Below the pieces are notes generated by a model. The model saw nothing but the letters and a program-made list of their open reading frames with translations. It was not told the origin of the DNA and searched no databases. The translations under genes and the position numbers were made by a program. Of a stretch of 34,603 nt of DNA, positions 9,661 to 20,039 are shown piece by piece; position 1 is the first letter of the stretch; every line of letters begins with the position of its first letter. The stretch comes from Isoetes engelmannii (lineage: Eukaryota > Streptophyta > Lycopodiopsida > Isoetales > Isoetaceae). The stretch covers positions 1 through 34,603 of the forward strand of contig JAANSK020253718.1 in NCBI GenBank assembly GCA_011763485.2, written 5' to 3'.

Positions 9661-9726
9661 TGACTGTCACATTTAAGGGTCTGAACGGGGTTCAAGTCCC
9701 GTTCAGACTCTTAAATGTGACAGTGA
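9661..9726. repeat. near-perfect 29-bp-arm hairpin with a T-arm-like loop
   Basis: Arms 9664-9689 and 9698-9723 pair over 26 bp with one G-U-type position. They extend to 29 bp with one more mismatch. The loop with the last stem pairs reads gggttcaagtccc, which matches a tRNA TpsiC arm and B-box core. It lies at the 5' end of the transposase-like gene and could be a MITE, an element terminus or a small-RNA precursor. Confidence 0.8.
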
Positions 9727-9729
9727 CAT

Positions 9730-9869
9730 GGCTCCAAAATTTCCATTCCCGGATATACAACCACTCTAGAACAAATTCCTTTCCCGTTGAAGGGTGCAAT
9801 GGTGCGAAGGGCTGGTAAAAGTTGTGAAGGATGTTGAAGGGCGACGAGTGACGTTGGTGAAGTTTACCA
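9730..9869. other. no gene recognised
   Basis: A short spacer with loosely repeated gaagg/gttgaaggg words. Nothing else is visible. Confidence 0.3.
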
Positions 9870-11390
9870 GCACATTATCAGCACCTATGTCCGGGACATG
9901 CTAAGTTGTTAGGGTCTAACAGTTTTGAACCCTTCTTAGCCTTTAGAGGCATTTAGAAGAATGGTGCTTCTTTATCAATGGTTAGAAGAGTTCAGGTAGC
10001 TAAGTCTGTTCTCAATAGTACGCATGTGTATGTGGTTTCAGTGTTGCTAGCCCGTCTTCCAAAACTTAAATAGATCATTGCGCTGGTTCGAAACTTGGTG
10101 TGGGGTGGCAATGAGACAAATGCGGTTGTAAAAATCGCATGGAATAAGTGCATCCGTACCAAAAAGATGGTGGCGTAAGTATGTGTGATCTCAAAGTTCA
10201 TGCGGTAAGTTCTCCTTTTCCAAGTTCCTTTCGCAAATCCTCTTGGGTCGTGTGTAGTCGTGCAGATGTGTCTGTTTGCTCAGCCATTGAAGCACTATGT
10301 TGCTTTTGGCAAACCTGCAGCTAAACCTTAGTTGCCCTCGACCCTCTTCTATTCCCTCAAGCCCTTCCTGCATGCATCTCCCTTCCTGAAAGATCTATCA
10401 AATGCCTAGCAGGCTGTGAAGCCCTTGTTGACCATTGAAGCTACATTGCATGCAAACATGTTCCCCCTGCCTGTAGCTTCCTTTAATCGTTTTTGGGGCT
10501 TGCAGCCTCTATGCATCCAAGAACACAAAAGAGGTGGCATGACGCTGGTGTTTTCACGATTGATGCGTGGTACACCAATGAACCAATTTTTCTATTGGCC
10601 AGCATTTTGTGAGAAATTTCATTTGACCCCACGGGACTTCCATGTATGGGAAATTGTAGCATATAACATTCTCTTGCACCTAGAGGAGCAAATTTGATAA
10701 ACTAATAGAGACATTTCAGTAGCTAAGGATTTGGTTTAGCATTGCTATAGATTCTTGATGTCGACTTCTCCCTTGCCCCCATCTGGGCATAGCATTGGCA
10801 GTGCAAGAGGAGCATCTCCATCGCATGTGGGACTACATTTGAGACAAAAACATCATTCCTAAGCATTCAGTGCTTCTCCGGCAGATTGTTCTCATCGCTC
10901 AATTAGAGTAAACGTGAAGATCCATTCATTTAAGCTACAAGTAAGCCCACTTTGCCCTGTATGCAAGTTGTTGCCTGAGACTATTGAAGATTGCTTTGTC
11001 TTATGTGACGGTGTGCATACTACATAGGCAGTTCATTTTTAGTCACATCTAAAGAGTCAATGGAGTCTCCTTGGTTCACTTCCTAGAAATTGACTGTGAC
11101 TTAAGAAACTAGCATTCCATACTACACGAGCATTGGCTTGTTGGGTGATTTAGAAAAACGGACCACTAGTATTCAAAAGTGTTCTTTATACACTGCATCA
11201 ACTACTTCAGGAGATTAAGGATAAATTATACGATCAGTATATGGTGTCCACCTATCTGATGATGATAAAGATGAGGTTTAAGGATCTTACCTCGGTGCAT
11301 CTAATATTTTTTGTATGTGTTGTAATTTTCTTTTGTCTTTAATATAAAGTTATATGTCCTTCAAAAGAAATTTTCAACATAAAAAAAAAA
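9870..11390 (+). pseudogene. LINE ORF2 3' part with zf-RVT and A-tail
   Basis: This is a broken frame on the plus strand. It reads STHVYVVSVLLARLPKL, then LVWGGNETNAVVKIAWNK (the post-RT FxWGG...kvaWd segment of plant L1-like ORF2). Near 10610-10670 comes HLTPRDFHVWEIVA, then CPVCKLLPETIEDCFVLC at about 10955-11010 (zf-RVT zinc-binding domain), and CWVIWKNGPLVF near 11140. Many stops and shifts interrupt it. It ends with a plant-LINE-like tail (ttgtaattttc...taatataaag) and a short A run at 11380-11389. The RT and endonuclease are absent, so it is 5' truncated. Confidence 0.75.
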
Positions 11391-11544
11391 TAGTTACAAA
11401 GAGACCATTTCGCCATAGCCATTTAGATATTCCCAATTTGCCCCTTTACCCAACAATCATGGATAGGAGAATAGCCACCGGTCAAATATTATGGTTGAGC
11501 AAAAGTAGTAGCACAAGCCAGAAACTAAAAATGTGGCACTTGGT

Positions 11545-11990
11545 TTTTACGTATTTAGAAGAAATGTAACGTTCCTAGCTGACATGCCCTTAACCAACTG
11601 CATAAAACCGTCTAGGCATTTATGAGTAGTCGTTTCTACCCATTTATGCCGGTGTCTCGGGAATGCCCCACATGCAAATCCAAGGATCAAATACTCGAGT
11701 GGTCTTCCATGGGCCAGTTACAATCATTATGCTTGTTCTCGAGCATCTAAGACTATGATTTAACCAGTATACCACTGGCTGTAGATTGTGCAGATTACCA
11801 TACATATAAGTACCCATGGAGACTCGAACTCAAGACCCTTTGGAATACCAAATGTAACTTTCCTAACTGACATGCCCTTAACCAATTGGGCAAAACCTTC
11901 TAGACATTTATGAGTAGTCGCTTCTACCTATTTATGCCGGTGTCTCGGGAACGCCCCACAGGCACTCGAATGGTCTTCCATAGTGTTGCA
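11545..11990 (-). mobile_element. tRNA-like SINE modules, about one and a half units
   Basis: On the minus strand a tRNA-like module spans about 11896-11811: an A-box-like gcccaattggttaaggg, then a B-box-like gagttcgagtctcc. A second module follows with agtggtatactggtta (about 11757-11778) and a weaker B-like tatttgatcc (11682-11694). The sequence between them and an A-box end is repeated within the window: 11562-11700 resembles 11852-11985, and both resemble 33953-34222. It looks like a dimeric tRNA-derived SINE, partly tandem. No pol III terminator or target duplication was resolved. Confidence 0.55.
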
Positions 11991-13224
11991 CCGATAGCCT
12001 GGAGGGTTCACCTATTGTATAGGGGATATACCACATGCGTGTAAGGGGTCGGCAGAAACCCCCTTGTATACGTCTTTGAATTTTTACTGAAACCCCCATT
12101 CTAGCCACATACTCTACCAAAATCACCCTAAAAACCCCAAAACACTACCCCTATATACGAGTATATGTATGGTTTAAGGAGAAAACAAACCCTTTCTGGT
12201 CACTCACCTATTTATACGGCTAAAACTACGTGAACCCCCTTTGACCAGTAGCACCATATTCAATGTGGTATTCAAAAGAGTACACAATCAAGTCTTCTAT
12301 ATGTGTTTGGAAAACATTGTGATTGAAGCATGCAGAGGCCAAAACTTTAAAACGGGCAATTGTAGAGCAATTTCGTCCAGTTAAGTATTCTTGATTTTGT
12401 CTTTTGCAAGTCCAATGCATGTTGCAACTTGCAAAGCACATCATCCATGGAGGAAATTGATCAGATGATAGCATAACAAATATCGGAGATCTCGTTTCTT
12501 CCATACCCTTCACAAAGTCAAAAGTGCAGCTTAGCTCTGACAATTTCAAGATTGTTTTGTATATACCTGGTTTGAAGCACAAACTGCTTTCTATTTGAGC
12601 ATTTCTGTGCTCCACGTCATTTTGGAAATAGGAAAGTAGAGGTTATGCAATAGCAAGCTATCCAAAACTTTGCTGCATCATTGTGGACAGGTTCCCAATT
12701 CAATCACAAAAATTCTTTCGTTCCTCTCTAATAGATTTATGGACTATCAGGCTTACCTCGATTCGATGATCAGCTCGAACGTCATGGAAGCTAAAAAACT
12801 TGTATCAAGGAAACAGAAAAGGAGTCTTCTAGAGGGATTAAATGGTCTATAAATATAGAAAGCCCCCAGAAAGTGAAAAGCTTAAAACTTCAAGGAAACT
12901 TCAGAAATGGCACATCTAAGGCCCGAGGGATTCACCTATTTGTATATTGGATATGCCACCTGCAAAGATGGGGCCAGGAAAAAACCCCTTATTTACCATT
13001 GTTCCAACAGAAAATCCCTTTTCATATTCCTATCCATCCATCTACATGTATACCCCATAAAATATTTCTGTAGACAAACTAGTAAGCTTTTATATGTATT
13101 CTCCGCCCATACTGTTTTACATATTTTTATATATATTCTATAGGGAAAAAATGCCACATCCGCCAACAAAGCAGCAGACAAATTCCTGCTTCAATCAGGA
13201 ATTGACTTACAGATTTTAGATCAG
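11991..13224. other. diverged direct repeat, no gene recognised
   Basis: Two related segments, near 12003-12060 and 12927-12985, share a gggttcacctat...ggatataccac pattern with moderate divergence, so they are copies of an unclassified repeat. A minus-strand frame of 129 codons at 12226-12615 has no domain I recognise and I do not call it a gene. Confidence 0.4.
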
Positions 13225-13400
13225 GATGGATTTAGGGTGCAGGGGATTGCAGGTTTCAAGATGGATTTAGGGTACAGGGGATTGCAGGTTTCAAGATGGA
13301 TTTAGGGTGCAGGGGGATCTATTATCAGGTTTCAGGACGGATTTTAGAGTGCAAGGACATTGATTTAGGACTGGAGGACGGATTTTAGAGTGCTTGAGTT
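13225..13400. repeat. 35-bp minisatellite containing TTTAGGG
   Basis: Units start at 13225, 13260 and 13295 (period exactly 35), with more diverged units near 13336 and 13377. Each of the first three reads gatggatttagggtgcaggg or close to it, then gattgcaggtttca or a variant. TTTAGGG is the common plant telomere heptamer, but it occurs once per unit and not in an array. Confidence 0.85.
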
Positions 13401-15298
13401 CCTCTTTGGGGTTGATCCATTCCTTTTTTTTTTTTTTTTTAGTTACATTGTAGTTTCTAGTTCAATCCATGGGTTTCTAGCTAAATCAATAGATTTCTTG
13501 TGTAGATTCATGTGTTTCTGGTTGAATCTGTGGGAGTCTGGTTGAATACGTTCGTCTCTATAAGATCCGCCTACTTGTGATAATTCTACGTGCGTACGTG
13601 TGTGTGTGGGTGTGTTGGGGGGGGGTGGGAGTGGTGGTAAATAAGGTCTCCCGGCATTGCATCTGCATCTAGAGCGAAAAGATAATGCAGATCCACAGTA
13701 TCCATTTCCGGATTGAAAAAAGTCTGTAAGCGCCAAAAAAGTCTATTTCTAGCAAATAAATCAAACATAATATTACGATCGCAATGATGGTCAGAAAAGC
13801 ATGATATTTTGGTCGTAGTGATGATCGGAGAAGAGTTGACAGAGGACATTAGGTTAAGCCACTACATCCAGGTTAAAAATTGGAAAGTAGGCTAGCCAAC
13901 AAGTTTGCCTGGAGTTTTATTGGCTTTTTTACCAGGTTGACCACCATCACATTTTTATGATACGTTGAGATATGGATATAAAAAATTAAACAAGAATTTT
14001 TTTTTTTTGGGGGGGGGGGGGGGGGGAGAAACCAATAGTAGAACAGATTTTTTATCGTCCACGGAGACCGGACTTTAATTATAGGAAGGTCTTAAGAATT
14101 AGATCAGGACGACTTAAGAATTAGGGGAGGTGCATCAATAGTGGACGACTTGAGAGAATCATGGACAAGGAAACATTAAAAAAGAAAGAAAAATATTTTT
14201 GTCAATTAAATGCATGGCTTAAGAACTTTTTATTCGAGGTATTGCATATATTTTTCTTTGGAAAAAATTGGATACATATAACTCATGAAATCTTTAGAGT
14301 TATACAAGTCTATCTCAAAATAATAAACAGGTCTATCTCAAAATAATAAGAATCATTTAATACGTATTGTGGATTATAATTGAATTATTATGATTGAACC
14401 CATTTTCTTACCCACTTAATTCAATAGCGGAGATTGAGGCAATAATAATATGTTGAGCCACTAGTGATAAAATTGATCCATTTTACCCTGATCCACTATT
14501 TGATCATGGCCCACTATGGTGACCCTCTTAGGTTTACAAAATAATACTTTTTACTTGGAACTGGTTTTTGACAAGCAATTTTATCACGGATTTTGCTGCT
14601 TCAATTTTTAAGTACTAGTTTTTTCCTCGTAGCATAGACTTCCACATTTATACTTCATGAAATAATAGAAAAAGACACAGGTAACATTCAGCCCTAGATT
14701 ATAAGTAAAAGTAATTTCTTTGAAATTGAGAAGCACCCTTCAGCAGGGTGCATGACATTTCTTGATTAGTTGATAAGTGGGACCAGAAATCTGTAAACTT
14801 GCAAATAATAAGAGATGGATTACGCCGAATTGAGCGCATCTAAACTTTCTTACCAAAAATCACTTCAGCTTAGAGCTCCATAAGCACATGGATTTGAAAT
14901 TTTTATATTTGCTAGAACACTCCCTTGGCGAGCATGAATCTATGAAATTGCCCCCACTGTTAATTTTCTTCTTCCAAACCTTAACCAAACCACAGGTAGG
15001 GTTTTCTGCAAAAGTGCTTTGCTCTGGCAGATCAATAGAATTGGAGATGAACAAAGGGGTCATTCTTCCATACTTACTGACAGACCACTGAGGTGATAGT
15101 ATACACGTACATGTCTCAATGATTCTGTAATCAAACTCATATCTTAAATATGGAAGATGTGCCCATCATGTCTAGATAACCCCTGTATAATGGGTTAAAA
15201 GATCTGTAGAAATACATTTTCCACCTCCACTGTACACCTTCTGGGCTGAAACAATTAGAATATTTTACAACATTCCTTGATTACAAAACTGGTGGGTG
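13401..15298. other. intergenic with homopolymer tracts
   Basis: This holds a T run at about 13423-13440, a GT/G-rich tract at 13585-13630, and a T run followed by about 18 G at 13998-14026. The rest is AT-rich with no gene. The 300 bp next to 15299 is probably the 3' UTR and polyadenylation region of the DDT/WAC gene. Confidence 0.5.
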
Positions 15299-18200
15299 TC
15301 AATTCCGGTATTTGTTGACGTATGCTAAGAAACCTGAAGGCCGAGGATTAGATCTACCAGACCTAACACGCAATGAGCGTCTTAGTGTGGCTTCTTCCAT
15401 GGCAGTTCTTTGAGCAATTTCCTTCGTTCTCTTTTGTAAGGCAGCACTGTCACAGAAAGCATTCAAGGATAAAGAAACTTTGCCTGAAAGAACACACCGA
15501 CAGATTCCATGGAACAAAAAGAACTCCAAACTCCAAGTTTTGGACCTATATAGGCTAAACAAAAACTATAAACCTGATCCAAAAAAACATCAGGGACAGA
15601 ATGCTTCCATACATACCTGATTTTAGCATAATGCTTATCTAGCTGTCTTTGCAAAGCCCTTTCTCTCATACCTTTGACGTTTAGTGATTTACAAAGGGCA
15701 TCCAGCTGAGCCACAATTAAAAAATTTTAGATACGAAGTCTAGAACAAGGACACATCAAATTTTACTCACCTCCATCTTTCCGCTGTAAAATGCCCATTT
15801 GCTACAATCTTCACTTTCAACAAATATTCGGCCCTCTCGTTGGAAGAACCAATATCTATTAAGATCACGATCCCTTCCTAATGGTGTGGTCCGAACCCGA
15901 TGTTTCTCTAGTTCTTGGACATCATTCAGTTTCTAGGGATATAAAACCAAAAAGTTATTAGGCGTGGACAAACCGTGAATGCACTGAAGGCAAATTTTAA
16001 GCAGACAGAGAAGAAACTAAAAGAGATATTAAACTCACTCTCTTTTTCACTTCTGATATGCTTTTAGCTCCCCCCATCCTTTTGTTATTCGGATTTTTTC
16101 CTTTCTTCAAAGGTCCTGCTTCAGTCTTTACATGAACAGCTGACTGCTCAGATTTCCCAAACAGCTTAAGGCTATCTTCGAGACCATCGCCTTTGTCATT
16201 TTGTCTGGAGAAAAAGATTGTTATTGGCAGTAATATAAAACGCCAGGTCACTTGAGAGGTTTAAGCAACGCTACCTGTGAGGCGTACCGTTCCCTGGAGG
16301 AGAACTCATTGTTTTCCGTTTACCTTTTGCAGACCATGCAATGGGTTCATCTCTAATTACATCTTCTGAGGTCTCAGAAAGACGCTTCTTTTCCAAAACT
16401 TTTAAGCTTTGATAGTTTGTATGTTTATCCTTAATCTCACTTAACTCTAACATCATGACATCATTCGGTGACTCTTGTGCGATCTTCGCATAGCTACTAT
16501 GTAATTTTCGCTTTTTTGCTTGTTTTGTAACTGTCTCATATTTTCGGACTGCAACAGTTTGAGCCTCTTCAGTATTACCTGTTAGCTGGCCTCTAATGGC
16601 CATTGTGTCAAGGGCCAGCTCAATCAATTCTTGCAAGATTTCCAATTTGGTTAATGGTTCTATCTGTAAGTATTGGCCTCCTCGGATAAGTGCCGAGTAT
16701 GTCTTGGACTTTTTCACCCCTTCCAAATCAAAAACATCACAGAGGTCTTGTTTCCACGTGTCTATTGTCATCTATAAGGATAAAGCACACTTAGGTGAGA
16801 GTTTGTAAATGTTCATGATGTGAACTAACAAATTCTTCTAAATATTCTACCAATCTTAAACATACAACCAGAGATTTGATGTTGTACATACTTTCTGACG
16901 TCGTCTATCAGATACTTTCTGCCTTTGCACAGCATCTGCCATAACTGCGCGAAGCAGAGCAAAGTGGGCCTCTCTTAACAATGAAGGTTCTCCTTCTTTG
17001 TACATCAAAGAACTCTCAAAATCTTCTATGGAAAAAGGTGATAACTGTAAAAATTTTCCAAAGAGCATGCAAAAGTCCCAAACCATAAGGAGAACCCCGA
17101 TGCATTCCATTGGCAAAAGAAATGATGTAGATGGAATAGGACGTTGAGTAAATGAAGGGTCGTCTAAGGGAATCTCCAACAAGGTGTCCTCTATTGGATA
17201 ACAGATCCTTCGCGACTTTTTTCCATGCGGTTCTGTAAATTGCACTTTTATTCAACGACCATTTGCTGGTAAATTGCGAAACTTCAAATTTTAAAAGAGA
17301 AAATGATGGTAAGAACCTTTGGATGACTGAGTTTCATTCTTGACGCGACCTAAAGAAGAAGAGTTAATTCTTCTCTGTCTCTGAGTACGTTTTCCTTTTT
17401 TATATGCTCCAGTCTCACTGTCATGCTGAATGAGATGTAGCAGTGTACTTAGAAGGTAAACTGGAAATAAAAACCAATAATACCGTCATATCATACCCTT
17501 GTCTCAGGCAATATCCGCTGACGTGGTTCTTGCCTAATGTGGTGCTCAGAGGGTAGCTTTAAAGGGATGTCAAATTTCTGAGCAAGTGTATCTCGCACCA
17601 GCCATGGCACATCCCCATTTGATTCTTCATATGTTGACTCTTGAATATATGTTCTCAGAACAGCACGAGTAAATGGTAACTTCTTTCTCATCAATTTCTT
17701 GCCATTTTCAAATGTCTTCTCAGATATTTTACCATCTCTATCTAGCCATCCAACTTCGTAGAGCAAGTTCTCAAAATTATGTGCCCCATTTCTGTGACAT
17801 AACCTTAAAATTTTACAGCGATAGACAGCATCACCTTGAACACTCGAAACCTCTTCTCCAACAACAAACCTATTCCTATATGCCTTAAGAATGTCTTCCA
17901 CTAGCTCGTCAAGCTCAAGTTCACCTAGAGATAAACATTCCAGGATAATGTCGTATCAGTTGCCACAAGGGAATACTATGTGCAAAACTGGTACTTCAGC
18001 GTGTAATATAAATATCAAAGAGAAATTAGGTACTTACTGAATTGCACCATCTGTAGGACTGGTCCCATGAACTCCCTGGGAAATTCAGTCTTCTGAGGCG
18101 CCTTACATTCAGATACCAAAGCTGTTTCATATGTAAGGTTAGCTTTTCCTGTTACTTTGCATGTCCAAATTCTCTGCCGGTACAAATTCATACGTTTCAA

Positions 18201-18403
18201 GTATTCTCTGTATAAATGTCAAGGCTTACAGACATTACAAATATATTGACACAAGCAACTTAATTATTTAGTTATCATTCTAAAGGATACTCATAATCCC
18301 TGAAAATTTCCTTTGTAAAACGAACTTGATAGACAAGTTCATCAGGTAACAAGTCCTCTGGAGTCTTTACCAAGGAAAATGCATTTCCCCTGAGCAGAGG
18401 CAT
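15299..18403 (-). CDS. WAC/DDT/WHIM-domain protein, probable ISWI chromatin-remodelling partner (plant DDR/DDW class)
   Basis: Ten exons joined by hand: 18403-18291, 18207-18038, 17924-17497, 17425-17317, 17232-16892, 16771-16275, 16204-16039, 15932-15771, 15705-15617, 15446-15299. All introns are GT-AG and 65-170 bp. The total is 2223 nt, 740 residues, with no internal stop and every phase matching. Residues 17-125 are a WAC domain (RDYEEYLKRMNLYRQRIWTC, then TGKANLTYETALVSE), which binds DNA in Acf1-type proteins. About 313-373 is a DDT domain (DFCMLFGKFLQLSPFS and SLLREAHFALLRAVMAD). Around 388-440 is WHIM1-like. At 620-650 is a WHIM2/D-TOX-E-like motif (RTTPLGRDRDLNRYWFF, GRIFVES). The C-terminus has RRSLRVRSGR and FLAYVNKYRN. 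Relatives partner the ISWI ATPase in nucleosome spacing. The start is the only Met just before the WAC domain. The last acceptor (15448-15447) was chosen by family alignment; upstream alternatives exist. Confidence 0.92.
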
Positions 18404-19217
18404 GGGCCTTGAAAATGTTTGTCTTCTTATAATACTATGTTAACAAACGCCAGTAATGCAGATCTGCAGGTGATGGCAGAGCGAAGGAGAGCTTTTGTTC
18501 TTAAAATCTGGAATTTTTCAGAACCATGAATAATGAATCTGCTCCATTCCAAGATTAGGTCACATTCATCGGGACTGCCAAAACGGTACAAGAACTAAGA
18601 AACTAGTTCGACCTGCTTGCAGAGCCACTTCTCCATAGATGAAACTATTGAAAACAAAATCATCACAGACGATCTCATAAAGACCTCCAGAGCCTGATAT
18701 CTTTTACAATTCTGAGCTCAATTCGTCTCAAACAACATCAACCTCTTCAGCTGCACTTCCAAAGAGAGAAGCCACAAAACATTGAAGAAGTAAAGGAATT
18801 AAACCCTAAACAACTCACATTTTTCTTCCTCCTCATCTCCAACCATAGACGCACTGGAAAAAATTAAATCATCCAACTTTTGGGCACCTAGACAATGGAA
18901 ACGGAAGATGAAAAGCCTCAAAAGGCGCGTGCATGCTCTGCCTCAAAGACCAATTTCGGCTGCTCTGTTCTGGCCAAACTGATGATGGAATCTACAAAGA
19001 ATAATCGACGTCCCAAGGATGAAGAATCAGAGTAAAACTAGCAGAAACAATAATTCGGGAAGGTGGAAGCCGAGCTGATCTGCTGCAAGGCATCCGATAG
19101 AAGGGAAGGAAATTGGGCTCCAAGATTTGGATTGGTAATGAGGGAAAAAAGGGGACCAGAAAAGAGAGCGGGATGCCATCGCCCGGTGCTAATATGACAT
19201 GAAACATATACGCTGTA
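18404..19217 (-). promoter_or_regulatory. upstream region of the DDT/WAC gene
   Basis: This should hold the 5' UTR and promoter of the gene ending at 18403. I saw no convincing TATA box. The sequence at 18720-18860, read on the minus strand, is purine-rich. A 46-codon plus-strand frame at 18895-19035 has no support. Confidence 0.35.
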
Positions 19218-19311
19218 TTTATACATGTATTCAATAGTTCCCGTATTAATAAGTTTATATGTTAAGTTTCAATGTTATTGTTTATACATGTATTCAATAG
19301 TTCCCGTATTA
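19218..19311. repeat. 63-bp-period direct repeat
   Basis: The 31-base word at 19218-19248 (starts tttatacatgtattcaatag) recurs exactly at 19281-19311. Weaker similarity continues to gttaag after each copy. Confidence 0.85.
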
Positions 19312-19340
19312 GTGGTCCTATGTGTGTTAAGTCTCTAGAA

Positions 19341-19497
19341 CCTTGGAAAAACAAGGGAGAGGAAATTACGTCAGATTACAGGCGTTTTTAAAACTAGTAA
19401 TTGGCATGTGCTTACGTGGCTAGGCCTGTGCCTACGTGGCATATGCTTGTGCCTACATGGCAGGGCCATAATTTCCTCTTCCCTATTTTTTCGTAGG
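19341..19497. mobile_element. MITE-like element with about 30-bp inverted ends
   Basis: The left end 19341-19370 (ccttggaaaaacaagggaga...) is the imperfect reverse complement of the right end 19467-19497 (...cctcttccctattttttcg). The interior has three copies of a cctacgtggc/cttacgtggc word. There is no coding capacity. No clear target duplication is visible, because the right end runs into the next hairpin. Confidence 0.6.
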
Positions 19498-19600
19498 ATA
19501 ATATTAAGGGGCAGGCCATTTCGCGGAGTGCGGGCCTAACTCGCCCTACGGGCTCGCCAGGCCCTTACCCCGCGAAATGGCCTGCCTCTTAACGTTATCC
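19496..19600. repeat. GC-rich foldback with 31-bp arms
   Basis: Arms 19496-19526 and 19570-19600 are inverted repeats with about three differences (core gcaggccatttcgcgg / ccgcgaaatggcctgc). The 43-bp interior folds again (gggcct / aggccc and gccc-tac-gggc). It is much more GC-rich than its surroundings. Confidence 0.85.
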
Positions 19601-19690
19601 TTATCAAAACAATTAGGCTTAACATTCCAGCCTATCCACAAAATATCCCTATCAAAACAATTAGGTTTAACATTCCAGCCTGTTCACAAA
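19596..19690. repeat. 48-bp tandem duplication
   Basis: The units beginning tatccttatcaaaacaatta (19596) and tatccctatcaaaacaatta (19644) match over about 46 bases with few differences. The first unit starts inside the right arm of the preceding foldback. Confidence 0.85.
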
Positions 19691-19934
19691 CTGACATGAG
19701 TTATCGCTTCATGTGTATTATCGCTTCATGGCCGTCAGATGATGGCATCAAGTGGGTAATATGCCATAAAAACATATCCCAGCCACCCCTTGGAGGGCAA
19801 CATGGGGCAATTTGACCCCAAATTGTAGGGCCTTATAGGGAAAATAACCATTGAGCCAAGTGATCTAAATACAATGTATGAAATACAAACCATGGTTGCC
19901 CACAATACGTAACTGCATAATTAGAGTACAACGG

Positions 19935-20035
19935 CGGCATTGGAACTTGACATGGGCTTGGGGAATCGAACCCCAGTTGTAATCCAATGCCCACAACTTA
20001 CCTACAGTCTGTTGCAACTCCAATATAGCTATGCA
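19935..20035 (-). mobile_element. tRNA-derived SINE head fragment
   Basis: The minus strand contains a perfect pol III B box in a T-arm context (tggggttcgattcccca, five paired bases each side of the loop). Upstream is a possible A-box region, ttgcaacagactgtaggtaa. The anticodon arm does not fold properly, so this is not a working tRNA gene. It differs in sequence from the 11.5-12.0 kb SINE. Confidence 0.45.
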
Positions 20036-20039
20036 TAGC

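Noticed and set aside
12226-12615. 129-codon minus-strand frame as a gene
   Set aside because: No domain, no splice context and no repeat support; left unannotated.
13225-13320. CRISPR-like spacing of direct repeats
   Set aside because: Adjacent 35-bp units without unique spacers in plant DNA; an ordinary minisatellite.
15463-15562. Upstream acceptors for the last DDT/WAC exon
   Set aside because: They keep frame but insert an unrelated stretch; the acceptor at 15448-15447 restores the family sequence directly.
18895-19035. 46-codon plus-strand frame upstream of the DDT/WAC gene
   Set aside because: Short, no motif, antisense to the likely 5' UTR.
19935-20035. Possible tRNA gene (minus)
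   Set aside because: The T-arm is perfect, but no anticodon arm or acceptor stem folds, so it is listed as a SINE fragment.
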